From assembly GCA_044374295.1 (NCBI GenBank), contig JBILOU010000083.1, positions 1 through 6,692 on the forward strand: a DNA stretch of 6,692 bases, given 5' to 3'. Numbering within the stretch: position 1 is the first letter of the stretch; every line of letters begins with the position of its first letter. Below the pieces are notes generated by a model. That model saw only the letters and a program-made list of their open reading frames with translations. It did not search any database and was not told where the DNA came from. Of the stretch, positions 1 to 6,564 are shown one piece after another. This DNA is from CAIZGX01 sp044374295. Lineage in GTDB: Bacteria; Bacteroidota; Bacteroidia; Flavobacteriales_D; Sanyastnellaceae. The translations under genes and the position numbers were made by a program.

Positions 1-157
1 AGAAGATAACAGCTTCAGTACTCAATCCCACAACAAGTAGCAAAGACGCGAATGGCCAGTGCTGAATTTTAAACATCGCTCCAATAATTACGACAGCTGC
101 CCCGATTCCGTACAGTTTTGCCATAAAGTTCTTCCAAGCTTTACTTCCAGGTTTCAT
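1..157 (-). CDS. gldL: GldL, gliding motility / type IX secretion inner-membrane motor protein (N-terminal part, cut by window edge)
   Basis: The minus strand from an ATG at 157 reads 52 open codons to the window edge. The peptide begins MKPGSKAWKNFMAKLYGIGA, then has a hydrophobic helix (about residues 17-29), the short link FKIQHWP (29-35), and a second hydrophobic helix (about 36-52) containing STEA. This layout of two transmembrane helices joined by a K-x-x-H-W-P turn is the signature N-terminus of GldL/PorL. In the family, GldL forms a proton-driven inner-membrane motor with GldM that powers type IX secretion and gliding. Lys30 and Glu48 are the charged intramembrane residues expected; Glu48 fits the glutamate (Glu49 in Flavobacterium johnsoniae) reported as needed for motor function. 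The gene lies 48 bp downstream of gldK in the same direction, as in known gldKLMN operons. No Shine-Dalgarno is visible, only an A/T-rich leader. The cytoplasmic C-terminal part lies outside the window. Confidence 0.93.
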   Translation of the reverse strand, partial: MKPGSKAWKNFMAKLYGIGAAVVIIGAMFKIQHWPFASLLLVVGLSTEAVIF

Positions 158-205
158 TGATTTAAAAATTTAAGTTATTTATGAGGTTTAATTGGTTTCT
201 ATGAA

Positions 206-1597
206 TTATTCGCTACCTGATGGACTGTTCCAGTCTTCAGCAGGACCACTCTTTCCGCGACCTAAGTATGTCATTACGCAACGGAAACCGATGTATGACT
301 TAGCAGTATCTTGGAATTCGTATGAACGGGTTCCGCATTGGATAAAGTAAGAGATGTCTTTCCAAGATCCTCCACGAATTACTTTACGCTTTTGAGTTGT
401 AGCATCGTCTTCCTTTGCGCGGTAGTCATACTCCGGATTTAAATCGTGCATGATTTCGTAAGCTGCTTCGTCATAAGCCGTGTTACACCACTCAGCTACG
501 TTACCAGCCATGTTGTAAAGTCCCCATCCGTTTGGAGAGTATGATCCAATTGGAACAGTGTGAACACCATTATCATCCGGATAGTCACCACGCATAGGCT
601 TAAAGTTAGCCAATGGACAACCTAAGTAGTTACGTGTGTAAGGACCTCCCCAAGGGTACTCTTCGTTTGAAAGTCCACCGCGAGAAGCATATTCCCACTC
701 AGCCTCTGAAGGAAGACGGAAACGTTGAACAAATGTTTCTCCGTTTTGCTGCTTCCACTCATTTAGAATTTGAGTTCTCCAAGCGCAAAACGCTTGACAC
801 TGACCCCATGTAACTCCTACAACAGGATAATCATCGTAAGCTGGATGCCAGAAATAAGTTTCAGTTAAGTGTGTGTTGTTTGAATAAGTGAAATCATGCG
901 CCCAAACCAAAGTGTCTGGATAAACATTGATTTGCTCTTCAATTACGAACTTCGTTCTGTCTGAGTTGATTTTAATAGAGTGCAATTGATCTAAAGAGTT
1001 TTTCTCTCCAGTCTCTTCATCACGATTTCCTTTTTTCTTTGCAGCTCCTTCGAAATCAATCCACCAGTAGCGATACTTTAATTTGCGAGAATCGATTTCT
1101 TTACGATCATAATATTTGTCTGCTCCTTGAAGGTAGAACTCATCATAAACGATATCGAAAATCTCATCGTTTTCCATATCGATTTCGGTTTCCCAATCTA
1201 ATTTGTAACCCTTGTTGATGAAACGATCCATTTCACGACCGTCTTCACGTTCAGAGATTCCGAATCCTTCGATTTCGTTTTGAGCTAATTGATCTCTCAT
1301 GAGAGAGTCACGCACCCAGTATACAAACTGACGATACTCATTGTTTGAAATTTCATGCTGATCCATGTAAAAGGCTGAAACTGTAACGGTCTTTGCCTTT
1401 ACGGTCATACCTCCTGCAAGGTCGCGGTCGTTATTTCCCATTGTGAAGGAACCGAAGTGAATGTAATTCATTCCGTAAGGATTCACTTGAACCCATTCCT
1501 CGCGAGGGTAAACACCTACTAGTTCTCCAGCTGGACCAGGATAACATCCTACAAGCAACGAAGATACCAATGCGAAAAACAAAATTGATTTTTTCAT
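206..1597 (-). CDS. gldK: GldK/PorK, type IX secretion ring lipoprotein with formylglycine-generating-enzyme-like fold
   Basis: This 463-residue protein starts with a lipoprotein signal (MKK, hydrophobic stretch, lipobox LVGC with Cys18 as the lipidated residue). An FGE-sulfatase-type fold follows: FGSFTMGNND (48-57), MDQHEISNNEY (78-88), VVGVTWGQCQAFCAWR (259-274), RLPSEAEWEYASRGG (294-308), GLYNMAGNVAEW (359-370), RGGSW (408-412) and GFRC (437-440). A highly charged insertion (about 95-250) interrupts the fold. In the family, GldK/PorK sits at the periplasmic face of the outer membrane and forms a large ring with GldN/PorN that carries T9SS function. The cysteine pair used by true formylglycine-generating enzymes after GGS is absent (GGSWKDISY), so a structural rather than catalytic role is inferred. 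The length is close to that of F. johnsoniae GldK (about 464 aa). The start is supported by the lipobox and by AGGA close upstream. The gene lies 78 bp after porP/sprF and 48 bp before gldL. Confidence 0.95.
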   Translation of the reverse strand: MKKSILFFALVSSLLVGCYPGPAGELVGVYPREEWVQVNPYGMNYIHFGSFTMGNNDRDLAGGMTVKAKTVTVSAFYMDQHEISNNEYRQFVYWVRDSLMRDQLAQNEIEGFGISEREDGREMDRFINKGYKLDWETEIDMENDEIFDIVYDEFYLQGADKYYDRKEIDSRKLKYRYWWIDFEGAAKKKGNRDEETGEKNSLDQLHSIKINSDRTKFVIEEQINVYPDTLVWAHDFTYSNNTHLTETYFWHPAYDDYPVVGVTWGQCQAFCAWRTQILNEWKQQNGETFVQRFRLPSEAEWEYASRGGLSNEEYPWGGPYTRNYLGCPLANFKPMRGDYPDDNGVHTVPIGSYSPNGWGLYNMAGNVAEWCNTAYDEAAYEIMHDLNPEYDYRAKEDDATTQKRKVIRGGSWKDISYFIQCGTRSYEFQDTAKSYIGFRCVMTYLGRGKSGPAEDWNSPSGSE

Positions 1598-1615
1598 GAC
1601 TTCCTAAATTAATGA

Positions 1616-1642
1616 GTTAAACTCTGTTGGGTTAAGTTTAAC
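1616..1642 (-). promoter_or_regulatory. Inverted repeat (8-bp arms, 11-nt loop) in the gldK leader
   Basis: On the minus strand GTTAAACT is followed 11 nt later by its exact reverse complement AGTTTAAC. The arms are 1635-1642 and 1616-1623. As RNA this would fold an 8-bp hairpin ending 18 nt before the gldK start codon. It is followed by UCAUUAAUUU rather than a clean U-run, so a strong intrinsic terminator is unlikely. A weak terminator, an RNA-processing or stability hairpin separating porP from gldK expression, or a DNA-binding site are all possible. The symmetry is seen directly; the role is inferred. Confidence 0.5.
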
Positions 1643-1664
1643 GTATATATAACTGCGTTGGGTT
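1620..1664. repeat. Pair of imperfect 14-bp direct repeats, 31 bp apart
   Basis: On the plus strand, AACTCTGTTGGGTT (1620-1633) and AACTGCGTTGGGTT (1651-1664) agree at 12 of 14 positions and start 31 bp apart, close to three helical turns. Both lie in the 78-bp gap between porP/sprF and gldK. The left copy overlaps the inverted repeat at 1616-1642. Paired sites on one helix face could bind a regulator. A small duplication is an equally simple explanation. Confidence 0.4.
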
Positions 1665-1675
1665 TCATTTTATTG

Positions 1676-2629
1676 TTACAATAATCGAGGATCACCCGAA
1701 ATTCTGCGAATTGGAGTTTTTCCTAAATTAAATTCATATGTCAAAAAGAACTCATGTGATCCCGCGCTGTAGTCCTTTATTGTACTCAACGTTACATCAT
1801 ATGAATATCCCATTCTAAATCCATGTGTGTAAGTGTAACGACCTTGCTGCTTCGTAGCCAGAGCCATTTGCATACCTGCCATTGGAGCAATTGCATCTCC
1901 AGGGCGGAATGCCAAACCTCCCCACAACAAATTGTTCCACAAGACATTCGCATTAACGTCAATTGCAGGAGAAGCATTCATATCAGACTTCACTAAGAGG
2001 TTAGAACGAACAACCAAACCATTATTCAAGTCATGGTTGTATCCTCCCATTAAGTAAAAGTGGCGTGCAGTAGCAAAACCTAAATCGGCTAAATCGGTAG
2101 CAGGTAAATGCGTTGCGCTTATGCCCGCGTAAAATTTGTCTTTTTGATAAAACATCAAACCAACATTCGCATCAAAACCACCTTGAGAAAGTCCTGTTGT
2201 TGGAATATTAGGATCAGTCGGATCAATTGCCACCCAGTTGGTTCCTAAGGTCTTTGAAACCATTCCAACTTGAAATCCTGCTGAAAGAATGTTATTTCCA
2301 ATTGGCAAGTGATAAGCACCTGAAAGTCTTAAAAATTTGTTTTGCTCCTGACCTAAAACCTCAGTCATAGCAGACAAACCAATACCCACTGTTCTTCCTG
2401 CAGCCTTAACGTATCCGTTGTAGTTGAACAAATAAGTCTTGGGATCACGATCAAATCCATCCCACTGGTCGCGATGAAATGCTTGAACCTGATGCATGTT
2501 ATCAATTCCCGCCGCAGCCGGATTGAAAGAAATCTTATCAAACATCCACATTGTAAATTGTGGATCTTGCTGAGCATTTACAGCACTTGTAAGAGAAAAC
2601 GCTAGGAGAAGAAAATACAGTTTTTTCAT
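1676..2629 (-). CDS. PorP/SprF family type IX secretion system membrane protein
   Basis: The 317-residue product begins MKKLYFLLLAFSLTSAVNA and QQDPQF follows. This is a Sec signal peptide with likely cleavage after Ala19, then the family hallmark: a QDPQF start followed by MWMFDKISFNPAAAG. The remainder alternates short amphipathic strands with turns and ends in a beta-strand-like FFLTYEFNLGK segment, as expected for an outer-membrane beta-barrel. In the family, PorP is needed for T9SS secretion in Porphyromonas, and SprF-type paralogs attach cell-surface adhesins such as SprB. Its place directly before gldK matches the porP-K-L-M-N order, favouring the core PorP role over an adhesin partner. 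An upstream ATG at 2665 would add 12 residues (MGFFSVKRKKQT) before the signal peptide. The internal ATG is preferred because it gives a normal signal peptide. No strong Shine-Dalgarno precedes either start. Confidence 0.88.
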   Translation of the reverse strand: MKKLYFLLLAFSLTSAVNAQQDPQFTMWMFDKISFNPAAAGIDNMHQVQAFHRDQWDGFDRDPKTYLFNYNGYVKAAGRTVGIGLSAMTEVLGQEQNKFLRLSGAYHLPIGNNILSAGFQVGMVSKTLGTNWVAIDPTDPNIPTTGLSQGGFDANVGLMFYQKDKFYAGISATHLPATDLADLGFATARHFYLMGGYNHDLNNGLVVRSNLLVKSDMNASPAIDVNANVLWNNLLWGGLAFRPGDAIAPMAGMQMALATKQQGRYTYTHGFRMGYSYDVTLSTIKDYSAGSHEFFLTYEFNLGKTPIRRISGDPRLL

Positions 2630-2686
2630 CGTTTGTTTCTTTCGTTTAACACTGAAAAACCCCATATCGGGATGTAACAGAGTTTG

Positions 2687-2717
2687 CTAAAATAGAAAAT
2701 CTATTGAAAAAAACAAA
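2687..2717 (-). promoter_or_regulatory. Candidate Bacteroidota-type promoter for the porP-gldK-gldL operon
   Basis: On the minus strand a TTTG (2714-2717) is followed after 19 nt by TATTTTAG (2687-2694). The latter matches the Bacteroidota -7 consensus TAnnTTTG at five of its six fixed positions. The predicted transcription start near 2680 is about 50 nt before the preferred porP start and follows the terminator at 2790-2813. The TTTG sits in a T-rich run, which lowers its weight. Confidence 0.42.
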
Positions 2718-2789
2718 AAAAACAAGAGAAATTCAATGTTCACTAAAAGATAAACCCCTAAAACCCTATGATTTTCAATAGGATAGAAT

Positions 2790-2813
2790 CAAAAAGAAGA
2801 GCTCCTCATTCTT
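2790..2813 (-). terminator. Probable intrinsic terminator after the arginase-like gene
   Basis: The minus-strand transcript would fold AAGAA-(bulged U)-GAG, loop GAG, then CUC-UUCUU, an 8-bp stem with one bulge. Three further U residues follow immediately, in the context UUUGAUUCU. It starts 6 nt after the TAG stop of the arginase-like gene and separates the topA side from the T9SS operon. The stem is short and modest in GC, so readthrough is likely. Confidence 0.55.
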
Positions 2814-2819
2814 GGAAAC

Positions 2820-3986
2820 CTAAACGAGCTTTTGGAAAGTTCTCCACCATCGATCTGGCATTTCCTGTTGAGAGGCCATGAGGTAATCGGAATATGTACA
2901 AGGTACAACGTGATTTCTCTCTTGCTTTTCTCCAGTCCCTGCTGGATAAGCTACTTCCAACCACCAACGGTTGGTAAGATGACTTTTATAAAACACCAAC
3001 TCATCTCCTGAATCGGTCAACAAAACAATAAACTTTTCGTATTCGGAAAGAGATGCAATTGGGTGGTCTCCTCTTCGGGCATGGTAACCGTCAATGAAAC
3101 ACCAAATCAATTGAGCCATCAACTTAGCCGACTGACCGCTGTCATCGAGAGAAGGGTTGAATTCATAAAAACCAATGCACGTCAATTTCTCGCTCATTCC
3201 AGCATACTTGCACAATTGGGCGGCTTCATGTCCGAAAAAACCATTGGGTCCGCTCTTTTTGGTCGACATAAACTCAGAATATCGAATGGCGCTTAAATCA
3301 AAGCTGAGTAAATCTGCGTTGCGAATTACGGGTTCCGCAACGGCAAGATCCTGCTGAATTTCACCCAACCGCACCGCATCGAAATACATCTTTGATGTTA
3401 AATCGAGAATGGCTTTGTCGGTTAAATATCGTTGGTGTCCGAGATTGGAGAAATTGAATAAATAATTGGGGCGATGGAGAATAATTCGATTCAGATATCC
3501 TTCAGAGCTCGAGTCGTCTGGGCTCGATCCAAAATCTAATTTCGAATCAATGGTAACCAAGTTTACTGTTTGCTCCATGGCCTCATAAGCCTTGTAAGTG
3601 GCATAGGTTAGATCTTGTGTTCCACCTATGACAACTGGGACAATATTCAACTTCATGCAAGCCGTACAGACTTCAGACAACGCGTAATACGTATCCTCGG
3701 GGGTTTCGCCTGGAAGAATATTTCCTAAATCAACAATTTTCGAATAATCATCGCAAGCCAGTAGTTTGTACAATTCTCTTCGAACATCATCGGGAGCATT
3801 CGCTGCGCCCGAATTGACTTCTGAATTTCGATCTTCACAAACACCAACTATGGCTATTTGCCTTTCATTCAAATCGTTTTCATCATTGAAATAAAAACGT
3901 GTTTGAGCACCCAGAGTGTTGTTCGCAAAGAACCGATTTGAGCTATCGTGAAAGATACTCGGCGAGAGAAATACTGACAAATCCAT
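2820..3986 (-). CDS. Arginase/formimidoylglutamase-fold protein with degraded metal site (possible pseudoenzyme)
   Basis: This 388-residue product keeps the order of ureohydrolase (arginase/agmatinase/formimidoylglutamase) motifs but with altered ligands. In numbering from the ATG at 3986, VVIGGTQDLTY (118-128) stands where GGxH is expected. TIDSKLD (145-151) replaces DAHxD, and SFDLSAIR (228-235) replaces SxDxD. The later ExNP motif (GFYEFNP, 272-278) is intact. Three of the usual six Mn ligands therefore look replaced (His to Gln, His to Lys, Asp to Ser). Members are often labelled formimidoylglutamase (HutG, N-formimidoyl-glutamate to glutamate plus formamide), but with this site activity is doubtful. 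Reading could extend to a TTG at 4013, adding nine residues. The first ATG gives MDLSVFLSPS and is preferred. The gene lies 82 bp after topA in the same direction, probably sharing its transcript, and ends at a terminator. No hut gene is visible nearby. Confidence 0.82.
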   Translation of the reverse strand: MDLSVFLSPSIFHDSSNRFFANNTLGAQTRFYFNDENDLNERQIAIVGVCEDRNSEVNSGAANAPDDVRRELYKLLACDDYSKIVDLGNILPGETPEDTYYALSEVCTACMKLNIVPVVIGGTQDLTYATYKAYEAMEQTVNLVTIDSKLDFGSSPDDSSSEGYLNRIILHRPNYLFNFSNLGHQRYLTDKAILDLTSKMYFDAVRLGEIQQDLAVAEPVIRNADLLSFDLSAIRYSEFMSTKKSGPNGFFGHEAAQLCKYAGMSEKLTCIGFYEFNPSLDDSGQSAKLMAQLIWCFIDGYHARRGDHPIASLSEYEKFIVLLTDSGDELVFYKSHLTNRWWLEVAYPAGTGEKQERNHVVPCTYSDYLMASQQEMPDRWWRTFQKLV

Positions 3987-4050
3987 GAGTACGAAACTAC
4001 ACGGATGAGTCAATCAATTTCGAACCACTAAAAAATCATTTCAACAAAGG

Positions 4051-4068
4051 AATGTGATGATTCACATT
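4051..4068 (-). other. Short perfect hairpin directly after the topA stop codon
   Basis: AATGTGA and TCACATT form a perfect 7-bp inverted repeat around a 4-nt loop, abutting the topA stop codon (4069-4071). The minus-strand transcript continues CCUUUGUUGAAAUGAUUUUUU, so no U-run touches the stem; a U6 lies further on. It may protect the topA mRNA 3' end or act as a weak terminator before the arginase-like gene. AT-rich intergenic DNA produces such stems fairly often. Confidence 0.35.
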
Positions 4069-6489
4069 TTACTTCTTCGGTGATTTTTTGGCTGCGGCCT
4101 TCTTAGCAGGTGCTTTCTTAGCCGCCGGTTTTTTCGCAGGAGCCTTCTTCGCTGGTGCTTTTTTAGGCGCTGGCTTTCTGGAAGCAGCCTTTTTTGTTGC
4201 CTGTTCCATTTGCTCCTCCATAATCTGCTGCGCGTTAGCCCAAGAAATATCTTCCGCTTTGGCTCCTTTTGGAAGTTTGAAATTCAAGTTTCCTGATTTC
4301 AAATAAGCCCCGAAGCGTCCATTAATGATCTGAACATTCTCGTCTTCCGTGAAAGTCTTGAGTAGGTTCGCATTTACACCGTTGATTTTATCTTCAACCA
4401 GTTTAACTGCTCTTTCCAAATCAATGGTGAATGGATCATCCCCTTCCTTCACACGAAGTGAAGCGTAGGTTGATTTATATTTCACATACGGACCGAAACG
4501 ACCAATTCCCACTACAATTTTTTCACCGTTCCATTCTCCTAGGTTACGCGGCATTTTAAATAAATCCAATGCTTCTTCTAGGGTTATGGTGTTGATACTT
4601 TGGTTTGGACGAAGTGATGCGAACTTCTTCTCTTCCTCTTCAGCCGTTCCCAATTGAATCATTGGACCGAACCTTCCGATACGCGCAATGATTGGCTTTC
4701 CAGTCGCTGGGTCGTCACCTAAAAAACGCTCGCCGGAAGCACGGGCAGCTTCGTTCATTGTTTTATTCACGTTCTCATGAAACGGATTGTAGAATGTCTG
4801 AAGCATTTTCTTCCAATCTAATTTACCTTCAGCAATGGTGTCGAATTCTTCTTCGACGTTGGCAGTAAATGCATAATCAAGAATTGACTCAAAATTTTCC
4901 ACCAAGAAATCATTTACCACACGTCCTATGTCTGTTGGGAATAACTTTGCTCTTTCTGCTCCTGTATTTTCTGTTTTCGTTTCTGAAGTAATGGTTTTGT
5001 TCGTAAGAGTATGCACCACATAATTACGTGGTTTTCCTTCTAAATCCTGCTTGACAACATATGAACGGGCCTGTATTGTGCTGATTGTAGATGCATAGGT
5101 CGAAGGTCTTCCAATACCTAACTCTTCCATTTTCTTCACCAAACTCGCCTCACTGTAACGTGCAGGTTTCTGTGTGAATTTTTCTTGCGCCACCATGTTT
5201 CTCAAATCGAGAATCTGTCCTTCATGCAATGGAGGAAGAACGCCGCTTTCGTCAGACTCCTCGTCGTCTGTTCCTTCAGAATACACCTTCAAGAATCCGT
5301 GGAATTTCACAACTTGTCCTTTCGCAACGAGTGTTTCACTTCGCGTTGAAATGTTCACATGTGCCGTTGTGTTTTCCAATTTCGCATCGGCCATCTGACT
5401 GGCCAACGTTCTCTTCCAAATTAATTCGTAAAGTCTTTTCTCATTGGTATCTCCGTCAATGGTTTTTACAGCCATATTCGTTGGACGAATTGCTTCATGT
5501 GATTCTTGGGCGCCTTTTTTCGACTTAAACACTCTTGGAAAAGCATATTCCTTTCCATAACTCGATTCAATCTCATTCTTCGCGGCATCCATTGCAAAAT
5601 CAGACAAGTTTACACTGTCCGTTCTCATGTAGGTGATCTTTCCGCTCTCGTATAGTTTCTGTGCAACGGTCATGGTTGCCTTTACAGACATTCCCAACTT
5701 TCTACCCGCTTCTTGCTGAAGAGTTGAGGTTGTGAATGGTGCCGCCGGCGTTCTTGTTCCGGGTTTCGTTTCCAATGACGATATCGCAAACTCTGCATTT
5801 TTACAATCTTCTAAAAACGCTTGAGCAGCTGTTCCATCTGAAATTTTTCCAGACAAATCAGCCTTTAATACCGCGTCGGTCAGATCGAACATGGCACGAA
5901 TACCAAAATAGGCCGATGCATTGAAGGCTTCTACCTCACGCTCTCTTTCAACAATTAATCGAACGGCAACGCTTTGCACACGGCCAGCGCTCAATGATGG
6001 TCCAACCTTTCTCCACAAAACTGGCGAAAGTTCAAAACCTACTAATCTGTCTAAAATTCTTCTTGCCTGTTGAGCATTCACCAAATCCATGTCTATGGTT
6101 CTTGGTTTTTCCATTGCCGCTAGGATTGCTTTTTTGGTAATCTCGGAAAATACAATGCGTTTTGTCTTGCTTTCATCGATCTTCATGGCTTCCAATAAAT
6201 GCCAAGAAATTGCTTCTCCCTCGCGGTCCTCATCCGTCGCTAACCAAACAAACTTATCATCTTTAATTGCGTCTTTTGCTAATTTCTTCAATTCACTAAC
6301 TACCTTCTCAGAATCCGGATAAACTTCGTACGTCACATCGAAATTTCCATTCGCACTCACCGCAAAATTATTCTTCGGCAAATCACGAACGTGCCCTATA
6401 CTCGCCTTAACGACGTAGTCACTTCCCAAATAACCTTCGATTGTTTTCGCCTTTGCAGGGGACTCTACTATAACAAGATTTTTAGCCAT
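4069..6489 (-). CDS. topA: DNA topoisomerase I (type IA), zinc-finger-less with Lys/Ala/Pro-rich tail
   Basis: This 806-residue enzyme relaxes negatively supercoiled DNA by cutting one strand through a 5'-phosphotyrosine bond. The Toprim domain opens LVIVESPAKAKTIEGYLG with catalytic Glu9, and carries the metal triad Asp86, Asp88 and Glu90 in TDEDREGEAISWHL. The cleavage core contains PFTTSTLQQEA (251-261), the catalytic tyrosine Tyr287 with Arg289 in ITYMRTDS, HEAIRPT (331-337) and LGIGRPSTYA (457-466). The C-terminal part has three GRFG-type repeats (about 604-614, 661-671 and 723-733) in place of Cys4 zinc fingers. The only cysteine is Cys229. A basic tail (766-806) rich in KKAPA units ends the protein. 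The length and domain plan fit Bacteroidota TopA. The ATG start gives the invariant N-terminus directly. The gene has its own candidate promoter and is divergent from the MiaB-like gene. Confidence 0.98.
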   Translation of the reverse strand: MAKNLVIVESPAKAKTIEGYLGSDYVVKASIGHVRDLPKNNFAVSANGNFDVTYEVYPDSEKVVSELKKLAKDAIKDDKFVWLATDEDREGEAISWHLLEAMKIDESKTKRIVFSEITKKAILAAMEKPRTIDMDLVNAQQARRILDRLVGFELSPVLWRKVGPSLSAGRVQSVAVRLIVEREREVEAFNASAYFGIRAMFDLTDAVLKADLSGKISDGTAAQAFLEDCKNAEFAISSLETKPGTRTPAAPFTTSTLQQEAGRKLGMSVKATMTVAQKLYESGKITYMRTDSVNLSDFAMDAAKNEIESSYGKEYAFPRVFKSKKGAQESHEAIRPTNMAVKTIDGDTNEKRLYELIWKRTLASQMADAKLENTTAHVNISTRSETLVAKGQVVKFHGFLKVYSEGTDDEESDESGVLPPLHEGQILDLRNMVAQEKFTQKPARYSEASLVKKMEELGIGRPSTYASTISTIQARSYVVKQDLEGKPRNYVVHTLTNKTITSETKTENTGAERAKLFPTDIGRVVNDFLVENFESILDYAFTANVEEEFDTIAEGKLDWKKMLQTFYNPFHENVNKTMNEAARASGERFLGDDPATGKPIIARIGRFGPMIQLGTAEEEEKKFASLRPNQSINTITLEEALDLFKMPRNLGEWNGEKIVVGIGRFGPYVKYKSTYASLRVKEGDDPFTIDLERAVKLVEDKINGVNANLLKTFTEDENVQIINGRFGAYLKSGNLNFKLPKGAKAEDISWANAQQIMEEQMEQATKKAASRKPAPKKAPAKKAPAKKPAAKKAPAKKAAAKKSPKK
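4072..4194 (-). repeat. Low-complexity coding repeat: Lys/Ala/Pro tail of TopA
   Basis: The last 41 codons of topA encode reiterated KKAPA/KKPAA/KKAAA units. On the plus strand this shows as repeated GCxGGxGCxTTCTT-like blocks. The composition resembles histone H1-type tails that bind DNA non-specifically through charge. Slippage between units could make tail length vary among strains. Confidence 0.75.
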
Positions 6490-6509
6490 ATTTTGTTTTT
6501 GAATTGCGG

Positions 6510-6543
6510 CAAAGGTATATGCATTTATTCGTTAGTCTCCAAA
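6510..6543 (-). promoter_or_regulatory. Candidate Bacteroidota-type promoter for topA
   Basis: On the minus strand TACCTTTG (6510-6517) is an exact match to the -7 consensus TAnnTTTG. It is preceded after 22 nt by TTTG (6540-6543). The implied transcription start near 6503 leaves a leader of only about 13 nt before the topA ATG. The spacing is at the upper end of the usual range. Confidence 0.62.
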
Positions 6544-6564
6544 TTGGTTATGCGATTATATATG

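Noticed and set aside
158..205. A/T-rich gap between gldK and gldL with a short TTAAA/TTTAA symmetry
   Set aside because: The arms are only 5 bp with a 2-nt centre in almost pure A/T sequence; no promoter or terminator could be supported.
613..813. Plus-strand open frame inside gldK
   Set aside because: It is antisense to conserved FGE-fold motifs of gldK, with no independent support.
2630..2665. Upstream ATG giving a 329-residue PorP/SprF
   Set aside because: It would put a basic 12-residue extension before an otherwise standard signal peptide; the ATG at 2629 gives a normal secreted-protein start. It is not fully excluded.
2755..2767. CCCCTAAAACCCT, telomere-like repeat
   Set aside because: There are only two imperfect units in AT-rich intergenic DNA, with no array; treated as coincidence.
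2765..2782. CCTAT/ATAGG inverted repeat with 8-nt loop
   Set aside because: The stem is only 5 bp and A/T-rich, with no U-run after it; it is weaker than the terminator just upstream at 2790-2813.
3987..4013. TTG start extending the arginase-like protein by nine residues
   Set aside because: The extension is short with no supporting ribosome site, and the first ATG at 3986 gives a start more like the family.
4045..4052. TTCCTTTG on the minus strand as a promoter for the arginase-like gene
   Set aside because: It misses the conserved A of TAnnTTTG and has no TTG at the right spacing; co-transcription with topA is simpler.
4051..4068. TGTGA...TCACA half-sites resembling a CRP-type operator
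   Set aside because: The half-sites are separated by 4 bp instead of 6, lie directly after a stop codon rather than near a promoter, and are better read as a hairpin.
4088..4306. Plus-strand open frame encoding an Ala/Phe/Gly-rich hydrophobic peptide
   Set aside because: It is the antisense shadow of the Lys/Ala/Pro-rich topA tail; the apparent membrane character comes from the complementary low-complexity codons.
5229..5528. 99-codon plus-strand open frame inside topA
   Set aside because: It lies wholly antisense to a highly conserved enzyme, has no promoter or recognisable motif, and overlaps another shadow frame.
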